Numbered from the stretch's first letter, positions 11,195 through 22,319 are shown. The stretch is DNA of 64,000 nucleotides from Paracamarosporium sp. OC-R06-R3 (GCA_019828545.1 JACVRA010000025.1:20771-84770); one strand, 5' to 3'. Notes: a model not told the origin generated them from the letters alone. Made by a program: numbers and translations.

Positions 11195-12458
11195 ATGGTT
11201 CAACTCGATCCGTTGCAAGGCGTCATCTCTGATGCAGACAAAGAACGCATTTGTCCTATCCGCTACCTCCACAACCCTCTTCAAACTACGGTGCCTTACC
11301 TATACCGAGCTCATGACTCTTTTCCACCCGGTCGCGCCGATGATTGCGATTTCAAGCAGTCTTCTTTCACGGTCTTCAACCCGCTCGATGGTATGGTTCC
11401 GTATTATAGCTCTATACCAGTTGTGTATGAATCACAGTTCTGGCGAGACTCAATGGAAGCTGCGAGAACATTCATACATCTTCTTGCTACCGACGAAAGC
11501 TCTTCGGATATCCCTATAAGGGGTTCGCTCACTCTGCGCGAGATTGCCCGTCACGAACTGCGGCCAGGGCTCGAGCATCGGACTCTTCGCTCCGCGGCTT
11601 ACATGTTTCCGTTATGCGTGAGTGCACGTAGGATGGAGATCGTTGCCGTTTTCATAGTCATGTTATTCTTGTTCGACGGTACTACTTCCGAACACCTTCC
11701 TAAAAGAACACCGGGCTGAGAACTTGCATGCAGATAAATGCGAAGTAGCGGACGAAAAACAAACCCCAATACTTGTTTCGGACTTTTTCCACCGTCTTGA
11801 AGATCCTGGACTAATCGCAACAGCGAAAGGTCCGAGCAGTCCACTTCAAGCATATCTTGACGCCATCATCAATGACGTCCATGCTGCAGATGCAAAAGCA
11901 GGCAATGGAGGTGCCGAGGTGCATGCAGAGATGCGGAAAGCGCTCACCTCGCTACACCCCTCTGATCTTACTTCAGTTGGAGCCTACCTGTCCTTCCGCA
12001 GGAAAAACGTTAGTGCCGGATGGGTGTTCGCCAGCGTGAAGTTTTCTTTGGCATCCAGTGTCGACATCCATCAGCCCATTATTCGCCGATTCATGGAATG
12101 GGCTGCAGATCACCTTGCTCTTACCAACGATCTTTATAGCTACGAGAAAGAAGCAAAAGCTTTCCGCAATGGCACATGTCCCGATATAATCAACATTGTT
12201 TCAGTCGTCGGAAACCTCTTGTCGCTCCCGGAAAGCTCTGCATTGGAGATGGCATATGCACTAATCTTGCAACGGGAGCAATGGATGTATCGAGAGCTAG
12301 AAATGTTTGAGGCAACCAACTGTCTGGACGAAGAAACTTGGCGTTTCTTGAGAGGCGTGTGGGTGTGCATGGCAGGCAATGCTTTCTTCAGTATGACCTG
12401 CGTCCGCTACGGTGGCGAGAAAGCTCGTATTCTTCACGATTTTGACAAACGTCCCTAG
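11195..12458 (+). CDS. Class I terpene synthase (sesquiterpene-synthase-like)
   Basis: Exons 11195-11678 and 11734-12458 give 402 aa. The 55-bp intron (11679-11733) lies inside the metal-binding motif: splicing turns FLFDG into FLFDD-KCE, that is D161-D162-K-C-E165, the DDxxE form of the aspartate-rich motif. The second Mg-binding motif is complete, NDLYSYEKE (Asn293, Ser297, Glu301; the NSE triad). The C-terminal Arg-Tyr pair (VRYGG, residues 386-387) that binds diphosphate is present. Length and motifs fit fungal farnesyl-diphosphate cyclases. There is no prenyltransferase domain, so it is not a bifunctional diterpene enzyme. The product cannot be predicted from the sequence. It is convergent with a C6-type regulator 424 bp away and 5.6 kb from a methyltransferase. 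It looks functional. Confidence 0.88.
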
Positions 12459-12882
12459 ATAAACAATACTTCTATATATAATGACTTAGTTTGACTAAGT
12501 GGTAGAATCAGCTCTATTGCCCCACCTCTGCAAATTGGTAACGCCGAACAAAAGGCACAAACAGCAGGCTCATGCTCCCGTTGAAAGGTGCTTCCAACTT
12601 TCCTTATTGGAATAATCTTCGCATGCAGCTTTCAATTCGCTGAGTATACAGCAACAATTTTAATAGAGTGATGAATTGCATAACTAGAAGTCGCTATTAT
12701 TGAGATACTTTCAACTAATGTTTGTCAACTCATTCGCTTCAGATACCGGAACAGCTCTTCAAACAATGATAGACTGACGTTCATTGGGTTTGAGAATCAT
12801 ATTCAGTACCATAGGCCAGATAACCGATAACAGACTGAGCCTCTGCAGATCCTCGGTCACATACGAGCGGCGCCAACATAAA
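12459..12882. other. Convergent intergenic region
   Basis: AT-leaning 3' flanks of the terpene synthase and the regulator. No gene seen. Confidence 0.5.
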
Positions 12883-14283
12883 TCAATCACATACGTAGGG
12901 CTTATACACAATGAGCTCCCATTTGGCATATGTGCTGTACCAATCATTCTCCTCCTCCTCCTCCTCCTCCTCCTTCTTCCTGAAGATAGTGCTGACCTTT
13001 TGTGAACGAATTCTACTTTTTCTGCGGAGACCGCAAGGCCGATGCCAGAGGAAATCGATGAACATATTATGCACCATCTGGCGGGCGTGTTGACATCTGG
13101 TAGCAACACCAGGCCTGGAAAACAAGAAATTCTGTGAACTTAGTATAGATAGCCCCATGAAACACCCTATGGGCAGATAAAATCGTGTAGAAGAGTATTT
13201 ATAAGAGAAGCGTTGAAGGTTGCGTGGACGACTATGAAATCTGGGGTTACATCGGGAAAGAACTCCTGGTAGGCTCGGGGGTACGTGGTGATCTGACCGG
13301 TGGATCATCTGCTTTGCGAACAAGCTAGCTTGCCGCTTGCTCCGTCGTCCCGGAGTGATGAGCGGCGTAGTAGAATGGGTCCGCCGTGAAAAGACATGCT
13401 GTTGATTGTCGGCCTTACTCAGATCTTCGAGTATGAACGTACTGGAAAGCTTGAAAAGATGGATGTTATTGTTGTCCTTTCCGCACATCTTTGATACAAC
13501 ACGGCAGTAAGATATGTATTCAAGGTGAACCTCTGGGATAGCATCACAGCAGGGCAGTAGTGTGGTGGACGGCAACAAAGCAGGATACAGAGACGCCCAG
13601 AATGAGCATTTGAGCGCGGTTTCGACGGCTTCGTTATTGGGGTGGGTGCTAAAGCTGCTGAAGAAGTGGGATAGAGAAACGGGCAACGATTGTGATAAGT
13701 TGGCCGTGTTCAAGCGAGTAAGGAGATGCAGGCTACTGGTAGGGCCCACAAAGTATGACTGTCCTTCGCTTTCTCCGATATGAAGATTGGCGACAACAGC
13801 AGTCAGGGCTTCTACGGCGGGTATCTCGTCTGAAACAGACGTAGCTACACTGGTATTGGCTGAATGAGCGGACATTGCATGATCGTCGCCATTGGCCTTT
13901 CTCCAGTTTTCGACGTCGAGACCATCAAACGCCTCACCAAAAAAGTCAACATCCATTGCAGGAAGCGGGACCGGAGACCAAATATTCGTGGACGTGGAGG
14001 TGAGAACGGTTGGAGACGCTGCAAGGCGCTCTTCGTTTGCGTCAACGTTAGCGAGCGACCTCCTGGCAAGACACTGAGCGTGCTCCTCGAGCAGGTCGTG
14101 CAGGTGGCATTCCAGGTCGGAAATGCGATTAACCAGGGCATTGACTTCGACCACGCTGTATCGGACTTTGCGGCCGTCGACCGCATCGTACTCGCCGGAC
14201 GTCGCGAGACGACGGCAGTTGGAGCAGGGCGTTGCACCATCGCATTTGCGCCTGTAGATGCGGCAGGCATCGCACACGTTCAT
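12883..14283 (-). CDS. Zn2Cys6-like transcription factor with altered zinc cluster; 3' half doubtful
   Basis: The open frame from ATG 14283 gives up to 466 aa. Residues 4-24 read CDACRIYRRKCDGATPCSNC, the first five cysteines of a fungal binuclear zinc cluster. At the position of the sixth cysteine the sequence reads RRLATSGEYD, so Cys6 appears to be missing. The next residues (DAVDGRKVRYSVVEVN..) and a leucine-rich linker (ALVNRISDLECHLHDLLEEH) are normal for this family. After about residue 290 the composition becomes unlike a regulator (many R/S/H), and a different minus frame around 13150-13260 looks more protein-like. A frameshift or missed intron is therefore likely. A CTC/GAG trinucleotide run encodes nine Glu near the end. 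It sits tail-to-tail with the terpene synthase and is its candidate pathway regulator (inference). It may be a degenerating gene. Confidence 0.6.
   Translation of the reverse strand: MNVCDACRIYRRKCDGATPCSNCRRLATSGEYDAVDGRKVRYSVVEVNALVNRISDLECHLHDLLEEHAQCLARRSLANVDANEERLAASPTVLTSTSTNIWSPVPLPAMDVDFFGEAFDGLDVENWRKANGDDHAMSAHSANTSVATSVSDEIPAVEALTAVVANLHIGESEGQSYFVGPTSSLHLLTRLNTANLSQSLPVSLSHFFSSFSTHPNNEAVETALKCSFWASLYPALLPSTTLLPCCDAIPEVHLEYISYCRVVSKMCGKDNNNIHLFKLSSTFILEDLSKADNQQHVFSRRTHSTTPLITPGRRSKRQASLFAKQMIHRSDHHVPPSLPGVLSRCNPRFHSRPRNLQRFSYKYSSTRFYLPIGCFMGLSILSSQNFLFSRPGVATRCQHARQMVHNMFIDFLWHRPCGLRRKSRIRSQKVSTIFRKKEEEEEEEENDWYSTYAKWELIVYKPYVCD
12949..12976. repeat. (CTC)n trinucleotide microsatellite
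   Basis: About nine CTC/TCC units in the + strand, read as a poly-glutamate run in the minus-strand regulator frame. Such tracts change length easily. Confidence 0.8.
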
Positions 14284-15720
14284 CACTCGTGGCGCCGCTC
14301 ATCGAGTCTGCCGCCGCGGACGCGCAGACAGCTCCATCTCCATCCTATTCTACGATAGCAATCCAGAACAGTTGAATTCAATTGCAGGGAAGCGATGGAC
14401 TCGAGCCAGTGCCTGGGCGGGGGAAAACCTTTTGTCTGTTGTTATCAGTCGCGCGTTCGCAGTCATACTAGTACATTAGTGTAAGTAATCACGGGCATAC
14501 CAATAAGCTAAAGAAGTTAGTTAGAATTAGGGTTAGGGGCTGCGGCTACTCGGCAGCAACTTGTGGGGTCAGAATAAGGTTCGGGGCCATGGAATCGTTC
14601 CCTTACTTAATTTAGAACCTTTCATTAGTATGCCCGCGAATAGGCGACTAGTTATCAGATGGGTAATTCCGGTACTAGTCGCAAGAACGGGCCAAGTCAA
14701 GCATTTTCGTCATGGTTTGAAAGGAGTGGGCGGTGATATGATCAGCTTGTATATGGATCTAACAGTAAATTAGCCTAGCGATCAGATATTATGGCCACAA
14801 TATCCTTTAAGGGACACAGGCGAACATGATGCACCACGAATACGTATATCCCCTCCCCTGTCTTACATTCGTAGCGAAATACACGCTGAGTGATGATATA
14901 CGGAGCGTCTTCAAAGGCCTCTGTATGCAATCAAATATCCAGGAGAAAACATAAAGCGGCTACACCGCTATCGTCAAAGTTTAGTATTCTACCGAACTTG
15001 AGCAAGTGACGTACGTTCGCTGTGATAACCGTCACTACACGATACCACTCGATCAGTAATATAGTTCGCACAGAGTACTCTTAGCACCAGTTGTTCCATA
15101 TAATCAGAGAACGCCATGCGAACGTCGTTCTTTACAGCAAAGTTTTTAACTGGCCTAGGCGCTAGAGAAGCGTGGACCGACGATACATCACCTGCCTTGG
15201 ATTGAAGATACAGGATCTCATTCATTGATTATTGATATGCGCGCAGAGGGAAAGGCGCCTACCTGATGTTCGCCCTGCGAAAAGCTCGCATGCATTGGTC
15301 GTGTCGCACTGCCGTTCTATATTCTCGTCTCATTGTCACAGCAGCATTTCATATCCCTACTCGCATAGTGCGCTTCGCCGAAGGAGTTAAGAGAAACTTC
15401 AGGGTATCCGCTGGGCGTCATACAGTGAATGTTCCGCCAAGATGTTAAACTAGCCGCTGAGGGGGGTATCATATTTTGTTTACCATTGCGAGCGTTTCAA
15501 TCTAGACCATCATCCAGGACTGGTTATCCCTTGATCATGGAATAGGCGTAAATAGCGCTCCGTGAGTGTTGATTGAGCAGGCGCAGGGATGTTGGTCGCT
15601 ACTGGGCATCTGCTGCTTATTTGATAAAAACCTACGAACGACCGATCATGATAGATGACGGTAAATTGATGTTGGGAGGCATAGAGCGACCCAGTCCGAA
15701 TAACTACGCTGGTTAGGTGT
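14284..15720. other. Gene-poor stretch
   Basis: The first few hundred bases should be the promoter of the minus-strand regulator. A short TTAGGG-TTAGGGG tract near 14527-14539 resembles two telomere-type units but is too short to mean much. No supported gene. Confidence 0.4.
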
Positions 15721-16214
15721 GCGTCACGAGTCACGAGACATGCCCCGCACAGACCGTCCGGGCCAAGGCCATTGGGACATGCATCCCTCCCAACTACTAC
15801 CGCACTGCCATGGAACCGTGGAGGAGCGCAGGCTGACGCAGCCGCCTGCCTTCGTACCTACGCGGTCTTCTCCAGACGCGCGTCTAGTAGTTCCGTCATC
15901 TTCCTCTTCAGCCACCCCCGGCTTCGCGCCGCTCGCAGCGGTCCCACCCGTTCTGCCCCCGTCGCCGTGGCCAGAACCGAATGCGTCTTCGCCGAATGCC
16001 CCACCACAAACGCCACTCGCTGCAACACCGCCGTTGTCGTTCCCATATCCGCATCCCTAGTACTACCCCATTGTGCCTGCGTGGTCCGCGCCGCAGCTTG
16101 CAACCCCTCTTCCACGATCCCATAGCGCCTCCTAGGCAGTTCCGACTGCTCCAAACTATCGCGCAACCTATTCAGCGGGCGCAAAACAACATTACTCCGA
16201 TATTCGATTCCTAG
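15721..16214. other. GC-rich island, possible gene remnant on the minus strand
   Basis: This 0.5-kb island is clearly richer in GC than its surroundings. A minus-strand frame (16184-15858, 108 codons) has a balanced amino-acid composition and an amphipathic look (RLRDSLEQSELPRRRYGIVEEG.., ending LKRKMTELLDARLEKTA). I do not recognise a family. It could be an exon of a broken or multi-exon gene, or a chance frame in GC-rich DNA. Confidence 0.25.
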
Positions 16215-18077
16215 TAAAACGAATACGGTCGAACTTCTCTGGTAGCTCTAAACTTATAATACAAAGGCAGGCTGTGTGAAGTTGCGTGGCTTGTGGGTAG
16301 AATGATAGTGTTGAATACGCACACTTAATCGGGGCTTGTGCTAGCCGGACCGTGGCGAGTTTCCGTTAGTTTGGGCTTCTCCGACTACACCGCTGGGAGT
16401 GTCTAGGAAATCGCTTTTGCATGTTCAAAGAGAATGAGTTAGAAAGTCTGATGCTGGAAGGCAGTAAAGCTTTTGTTGCAGGTTCGCGCGCACGCGACAT
16501 GGATAGCGTTCAAGGCCCTTAAGTGAGGATGAAGAGGCGAGTTTGCGTCTTAGTCCTGTCTTCCCTGTTTCCTTTCAATGATATACCTTTCACTTTTACT
16601 TCGGATCTTTCCTAACCGCGCAATATCTGCATATGCGAAACTCGTTCAATGGAGCAAGGGGCTTGGCGCTTCTTCTATAACTCTGTACTCCCATCCGTGC
16701 TCTGAACGCTCGACTATGGGCACCACTGTCCCTAAATTAGGATCTCGTACAGATCATCGTGGGCTACTTTACCACGACAATTCCATGGATACAAGACAGA
16801 GTTGAAGAGTTTGCCTACAGCTAAATAGCATTGTCGCGCATCGTACTGCGGCTATGACTCCAACATATTGTTTAGGGTGGCGCTCTCGAGAATAAAAGGG
16901 CACTGCACGCAATCCCGCTCGGAATTCCTTCTATCAGCCCGTGATCTTGTACACTTCAGCTAGTGCAATCTCGCCAGAGAGTTGTTCAGCCGAGAGGAAT
17001 GTTAGAGCTCAAGCCTAGACTGACCTACAATTTCAACCTACAAAACCAGTCTTACCAGTCCTGAAGCTCCTTTGAAACAAAGTTGTAGCTTGGGAATCAC
17101 TACACGTTTTTACAATATTCGGACAGTAGATCGTTTCAAGGTTGGGGCTAGGTACCCTACGTCAGTAGCTTTGCGCTGAGCTTCAGCACGTCTATTTCCT
17201 TCTGTTTATTGACATTAGTGTCTGAATTATCAGAGGCAAAGGCAGAGAATGCCTCAATTCAAAGTATCAGAAGTGTAGTTGCTGCGTTGCCGTTCGTCTC
17301 TCTGCGCGGGTGGACTTGATAGTCGCGTTCACTGCGCTCGTTACCCAATATCGCTCATTGAAATTCTTTCCTCTTGTTCTTCTTCTGACTATGCTTGTTA
17401 GGTATACTCTTACATAGCCAGCCTGTTTCAATTCTCTGCTTCAACATCCTCAACGCCCACACGCTCTCTAAGGGACCGCCTCACAAATTTTCTACGCGTG
17501 CGAAAGAAGTCACAACCAAGGAGGGTATAGTGAAAATCGAAGTCCGACAGCTGGTCGTGCACTCCGCCATCACTACTACCGTCTCTTCTAATGTGAAGGG
17601 GCTCAACTGTGACACTCTTCCGTACTCAGTCCTTCCCGTGTACGTACAGTGACCGACGCATGCGATTAGATTTTGCATTTCTGTTATACTGTGCTGGCCT
17701 TGAGAGACCGCAGAGAACGAGAGTATTGAACCTATAGATCTGGAAACAGGTGAGTAACTTCACAAAGCTTCTATAGCTGATATAAGTGATTTGACATGGA
17801 TGAACTCATCAAAGAGATAGATAAATTGAACTAAGAATCTACACTAGGTGGGAGCGCATTTCTCATTTTAGTTTATCTCGCCACATTACGTATCTCGCAA
17901 CGCATGAGTGACATTATAGATAGGTCTAAACCCTATAGCGAGTTTCACCTAACGACGTTCGTGTGTAACGGTCGTAGCAAATTTCAACCTCGGTTCTTTA
18001 TCCTTTCTGCCGAATCCAATCCGTTAGCGTTATCAATCTAGCTCGGATCCATACAGACTTAATGTATATACCAGGAT
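16215..18077. other. Gene-poor stretch upstream of the methyltransferase
   Basis: Only short, unsupported frames (the longest at 17395-17652 +). The last few hundred bases should include the methyltransferase promoter. Nothing else seen. Confidence 0.45.
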
Positions 18078-19085
18078 ATGAGCTCCATCATCGCTCTCAC
18101 TTCCCCTCGGTTGCTCAACCCTAGGTCGAAATTGTATGAGATCCCGACTGGCGATCCATCAACCATGGCCACTCAAATAGGTGAAAACGTCTACAACCAA
18201 TCGCAAGAGTTCTGGGAGTCCTACATGAAAGGCCGCCCCTCGATTCCACAGTCTTTTTTCGACTCCATTTTCGACTACCATGCATCACACAACGCCCTTT
18301 TCACCACTGCTCATGAAGTGGGTGCTGGTGTGGGCGTGCATTCGCCCCACCTCGCCGTCCGTTTTCAACACGTCCTCGTCTCGGACGTCATTGATGCGAA
18401 CATCCAGATCGCGAAATCACGGCTCCAGAATAGCGATCAATATATTTTCAAAACGAGCTCTCTAGAAGCATGCATTGACATGGAGGCCGAAAGCATTGAC
18501 CTTGTCTTCGCATCGACGATGATGCACTTCACAGAAGTAAATAAAGCCGTGCGTGCAGTGCATCACCAATTAAAACCTGGGGGCACATTCGCAGCGGGCC
18601 TTTACGGGACGTTCGCGCTGCACGATCCTGAAGCGCAAAAGATTTGGCGGGATATTGTATTGTGGATCTGTGAAAGTATTGGAGAGAAGTACGGCCTTGA
18701 CGGCCGTGCAAAGGAAATACTGCAGAATGAGGCTTCAGGGTTGGATAGTGTTAGTTTACCGCAGGAGTGGTTCGAGGCCACGAAAAGTGTCGATTATAAC
18801 TTTCCCGAAAGGAGCACACTGAGAGACATGATTTTGCCGCAGAAATACGGGCTGGAGCCGATATCGCACGTGCGAGCTGAAGATGAGATTTTAAGGGATC
18901 AGTGGGATAAGGGGTGGTTTGAGAGGTTGGGCATCGAAGGGTTGAAGGGAATTGCGAGCACCTGGCCGCACGATGAGGATGATGCGGAGATTCTAGCATT
19001 ATGGGGGAAGTTGCAAGGCGTGATCGGAAATGGAGTGGTAGAAGGTGCGTGGATGGTCAGTTTATTGTTGGCGACCAAGAAGTAG
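18078..19085 (+). CDS. SAM-dependent class I methyltransferase
   Basis: Single exon, 335 aa from ATG 18078, or 306 aa from ATG 18165 (MATQIGENVYNQSQEFW), which matches the usual start of trans-aconitate-methyltransferase-like fungal enzymes better. Motif I is HEVGAGVGVHS (residues 79-89, the SAM-binding GxGxG loop). A motif IV-like strand follows (SIDLVFASTMMHFTEV), then motif V/VI-like HHQLKPGGTFAAGLYG. The C-terminal third (about residues 190-335) is the family cap domain. No breaks. Enzymes of this group methylate small acids or secondary metabolites, and the substrate here is unknown. It lies between the terpene synthase pair and the acyltransferase, so a tailoring role is possible, but housekeeping use is equally possible. 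Confidence 0.85.
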   Translation: MSSIIALTSPRLLNPRSKLYEIPTGDPSTMATQIGENVYNQSQEFWESYMKGRPSIPQSFFDSIFDYHASHNALFTTAHEVGAGVGVHSPHLAVRFQHVLVSDVIDANIQIAKSRLQNSDQYIFKTSSLEACIDMEAESIDLVFASTMMHFTEVNKAVRAVHHQLKPGGTFAAGLYGTFALHDPEAQKIWRDIVLWICESIGEKYGLDGRAKEILQNEASGLDSVSLPQEWFEATKSVDYNFPERSTLRDMILPQKYGLEPISHVRAEDEILRDQWDKGWFERLGIEGLKGIASTWPHDEDDAEILALWGKLQGVIGNGVVEGAWMVSLLLATKK

Positions 19086-19493
19086 GTGCAACGAACAGAT
19101 ACGACCGAAACGCTTGTAAAGTGTAGCACGTTGTTGAAAAGGAGTGAGTGGAGGGATAATGGCATAGAACATCTTCTTGCTATTCCACAGATCACATACT
19201 GAACTTGTCTTTCGCGAAGCTTACACTCTACACTTTTGACGATATCAGGCCGATACAATGACTGAGTAGAGAACATGTCATTTTTTAGGAGCTGTTCGCA
19301 TCTACGCTAGTGGCTATCTATGTTCTTGCGCTTGTAGTATCGAAGAAGCAACGGGTTAAGATGCTGCGAATGCGTGCGCTATCATTGATGCTTTGAAGGC
19401 GTTAAGAATCGTTATAGCGGGGAAAGAAGTAGTTCTTTACTTTAGGCACATCGTGCAATTCACAAATCCCAAAGTCCAGAGAAGTAAAGCGGG

Positions 19494-20242
19494 TTGACGA
19501 TGCAAAGGAAGCCTTTCCGTTCCATAGCTGATTTCCGATTACAACCTTACCTACCACAGGGGATAGCCAGCCTACTGATCGACGTCTGCATCATGGTGCT
19601 TCCGATACCAATCATTATCCGCCTGAACCTTGAACGTAGGAGAAAGATTGGTATTCTTTTGATCTTCCTTCTAGGAAGCTTAGCTGTCGTTGCTGACTGT
19701 ATCGTCATGGTGTATCGAGTCCAGATGCAACGAGGCTTCGACGTAACATGGGTCGGATACGTCATTATTCTTTGCAGGTCAGTGAAAAAACGCCATTTCC
19801 AGTAGCTGCGCGCCATATTTATAAGGTGTGTAGCGTTGTCGAGACAGGCATATCGATCGCCTGTAGCTCTATGCCCACCATGGCCAAATTCTCCAGGCTA
19901 CAAATCTGGCAAGAAGGATACTTCTTGTCTCTCCGGACGCTACTCCGCTCAGTTATGCACCGATCGAGCGGTGGTAGCTCTAAAACACCATCTTAAGCTC
20001 CTAGTGGACCCACTCCGGGAGCGAGCCCGAGGAACCCGGATCTATATAGTCTCCACTTACCTCCGACCACTAGTGGTAGTATAATACAACTAAGACTTAA
20101 TGAGAATAAATCGATTGAGCTTGCACACGGATCGCTTGCCAAGCTAGGCCCCGAGCTCCGAATTGTTGAAGTCACTAGCAAGTTGAGCACGGAAGAGGGC
20201 CACGATGACAAGGGCAGTCGGAGCCAGAGGGATTTTGTGTGA
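19494..20242 (+). pseudogene. Truncated rhodopsin-domain membrane protein relic
   Basis: The piece GIASLLIDVCIMVLPIPI (starting after a CACAG acceptor at about 19559), RRKIGILLIFLLGS and DVTWVGYVII matches helices 5-7 of SAT4/Pth11-like proteins. A probable intron (19778-19833) leads to CSVVETGISIACSSMPTM, the helix-7 region. Beyond about 19900 the frame is broken, and a tail-like stretch (PELRIVEVTSKLSTEEG) ending at 20242 is in another register. Helices 1-4 are absent upstream. It is therefore a 5'-truncated, frameshifted remnant, unrelated in detail to the intact gene at 8.1 kb. Confidence 0.65.
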
Positions 20243-21050
20243 CTTGATAGGCTTTCAAGATAGAACATTTAATGCAGATTCTTCAGAAGATACAACTCCT
20301 TTGGATAGTTATACAAGCCTTATGCACATCAAACCAGCCTTGTTTATACATCTTTCTAAGCGAATTTCCCTGCCGTACATCGATCGAATGCATTCATCTG
20401 GGAGGTTGTTGCGATGGCCTCTAACTGTAAACATGGTTCTGGACGCTGCATTCCCTGTGCCGTGCCTTGTCTTGATCTGCGAAATGGTCTCCTGCAGGCT
20501 TGCGTCTTTGTGAGACCGTTTCAACGCAGTAGAGTGATATTCTGGCCCCCTAGGCACTTTGATGACCGAAATTAGATGATATCATGGCAGTTACGCAGCA
20601 CTCATAACGATGCGTGACATCGAGGGTGGGTTCCACAATTTTTTGCACATGGAGCGGGAGGCAGAGTGCATACATGGAGGTTACGTATCGGAGCAGCACA
20701 CGGGTGGGGCACAATAAACTGTTTTGTAGATCTTCTTTGAAGGTAATATTGCTACAAAGAAGGCAAGAAGGCTACAGACGCGGGGAGTGGGGCGTAGTTG
20801 CCTGTTGAGGTAGCACAAACGGACCCAACGAGGGATAGTCATACACGATTTAATTCGCGCAAGGCGGGGTACAGTAGGGAGAAGTCTTGATTGCCGTCCA
20901 AAATCTCCTCTCTTTTATCCGCTACTTATTTCCCAAGACCTTGCAAATCTCTACTGGCAAATTGTAGGTTTCGTTGAGATCGTCTCTTTCACGCGGAGTC
21001 GTTGTCGCGACTCCTACTTCGTTTCGACTCTTCACTATTCAGGTGCCATC
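20243..21050. other. Intergenic / acyltransferase promoter
   Basis: No supported gene. A C/T-rich leader precedes ATG 21051. Confidence 0.45.
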
Positions 21051-22319
21051 ATGGCCATGGGCGCGCAGAACCCCTTGTTACTAGCCATACTCTCTCTGAG
21101 CACCTTTATCCTTACGGCTGGTTTCACGGGCCCGTCCTCACCATTTCGAAAGGTCAACCTACTCTTTATGATCACGTATGTCGCCATTGTAATCTCCTCG
21201 CGAAACGCAAGAGAATGGTTCTCTCACCCCATCTACCCAAACCTGCTGGGAGGTATCACTTTCAGCACGCTGTTACAGTATATCGACCAGGTTCTTCTGC
21301 AAAGATGGGCCTATGAGGCCCAGGGACCTACAGTACCAATCAATGCGCGACGTTCAAGTACAAAGAAACAAGACACCTCACCTCAAGATGGTGTTCTGAA
21401 TCGAATGAAGTTCGGACTTGACTTGACACTCAATAAACGTCGCCCAGACACCCCTTGGGCAATGAGGAACATCCCACCATTTGATTCGGCGCGAACGGGG
21501 TTTGTCCCAAGTCGGGGTTAATTCATCACCAAGAATCTCTTTCGATGCATTATTTGCATCCTTCTCCTCGATTTGATCGGCCTGGCTGGGCGAGAGACGT
21601 CCCAGAACCATATCCTCTTCGATCAACGCCTCGTACCACTCTTCAGTCGCCTGAAGGAGGTTACTATGGAAGAAGTTGTGTTGAGGATTATGACGTCGGC
21701 AATGACGGCACTCGCAACATACTTACTGTTCCAAGCAATTTATAGTGGTTGTGCCGTCATAATGGTAGTGACGGGACTGAACACCGTGGAGTCTTGGCGA
21801 CCTCTTTTCGGCTCGTTCACCGATTGTACATCGTTACGTGGTGTCTGGAAGTAAGTAGAGCTTGTCAAAAATGGCCTAGAGATTCTTACAATGAACAGCA
21901 AGTGGTGGCATCAGGGAATGGGCACGACACTGACCGTACCTTCTCGGTACATTACAACTGAAATTCTTCAGTTGCCAAAAGGGTCCATGCTACAACGCTA
22001 CTTGTATATCATGCTCGTCTTCCAACTTTCTGGTCTTGTACATATCGTCGGTGACGTGGCTTCGGGCCTTGATATCAAGGACTCTGGAGTTATGCATTGG
22101 TTCAGCGTTCAGGCATTAGGTTTCGCCATCGAAGATAGCATTGCATGGCTTTGGACAAGGGCGACGGGGCGATTGGCTGATGAGGGAAAGCTTTGGCAAA
22201 AGGTCCTTGGATTTATTTGGGTAGTTGGCTGGTTTGTATGGACGATGTCGGTTTGGACATATCCAATTTCACGAAAAAGCAAGGAAGAAGGAATCTTACC
22301 ATTTACAATTATAAACTAA
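21051..22319 (+). pseudogene. Wax-synthase/MBOAT-type O-acyltransferase with an in-frame stop
   Basis: Two blocks, 21051-21850 and 21899-22319, are joined by a clear 48-bp intron (GTAAGT..AACAG). This rebuilds SLRGVW|N|KWWHQGMG, the family signature with the catalytic His in WHQ. About eight membrane helices are visible, and W-R-P-L-F-G precedes the signature. The family includes the membrane acetyltransferases of fungal terpenoid and meroterpenoid clusters. At 21519-21521 a TAA interrupts PSRG|FITKNLFRCIICILLLDL in the middle of conserved-looking sequence, and no intron of normal size can remove it. The rest (about 406 codons) is in one frame, so this is a very young pseudogene, an unusual splice case, or a base error. 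CAA to TAA would fit a CpA-to-TpA change. The 3' end abuts AT-rich DNA. Confidence 0.75.

Noticed and set aside
11535..11544. Second exact tox-box match (minus strand)
   Set aside because: It lies inside the coding exon of the terpene synthase and agrees with the number of chance matches expected.
14527..14539. TTAGGG-TTAGGGG as a telomere-like or telomere-scar sequence
   Set aside because: Only two units, no array, and genes on both sides. Chance occurrence is likely.
15719..16125. Two overlapping plus-strand frames (113 and 117 codons) in the GC-rich island
   Set aside because: They are low-complexity Pro/Ser/Ala/Arg text of the kind GC-rich DNA gives in any frame.
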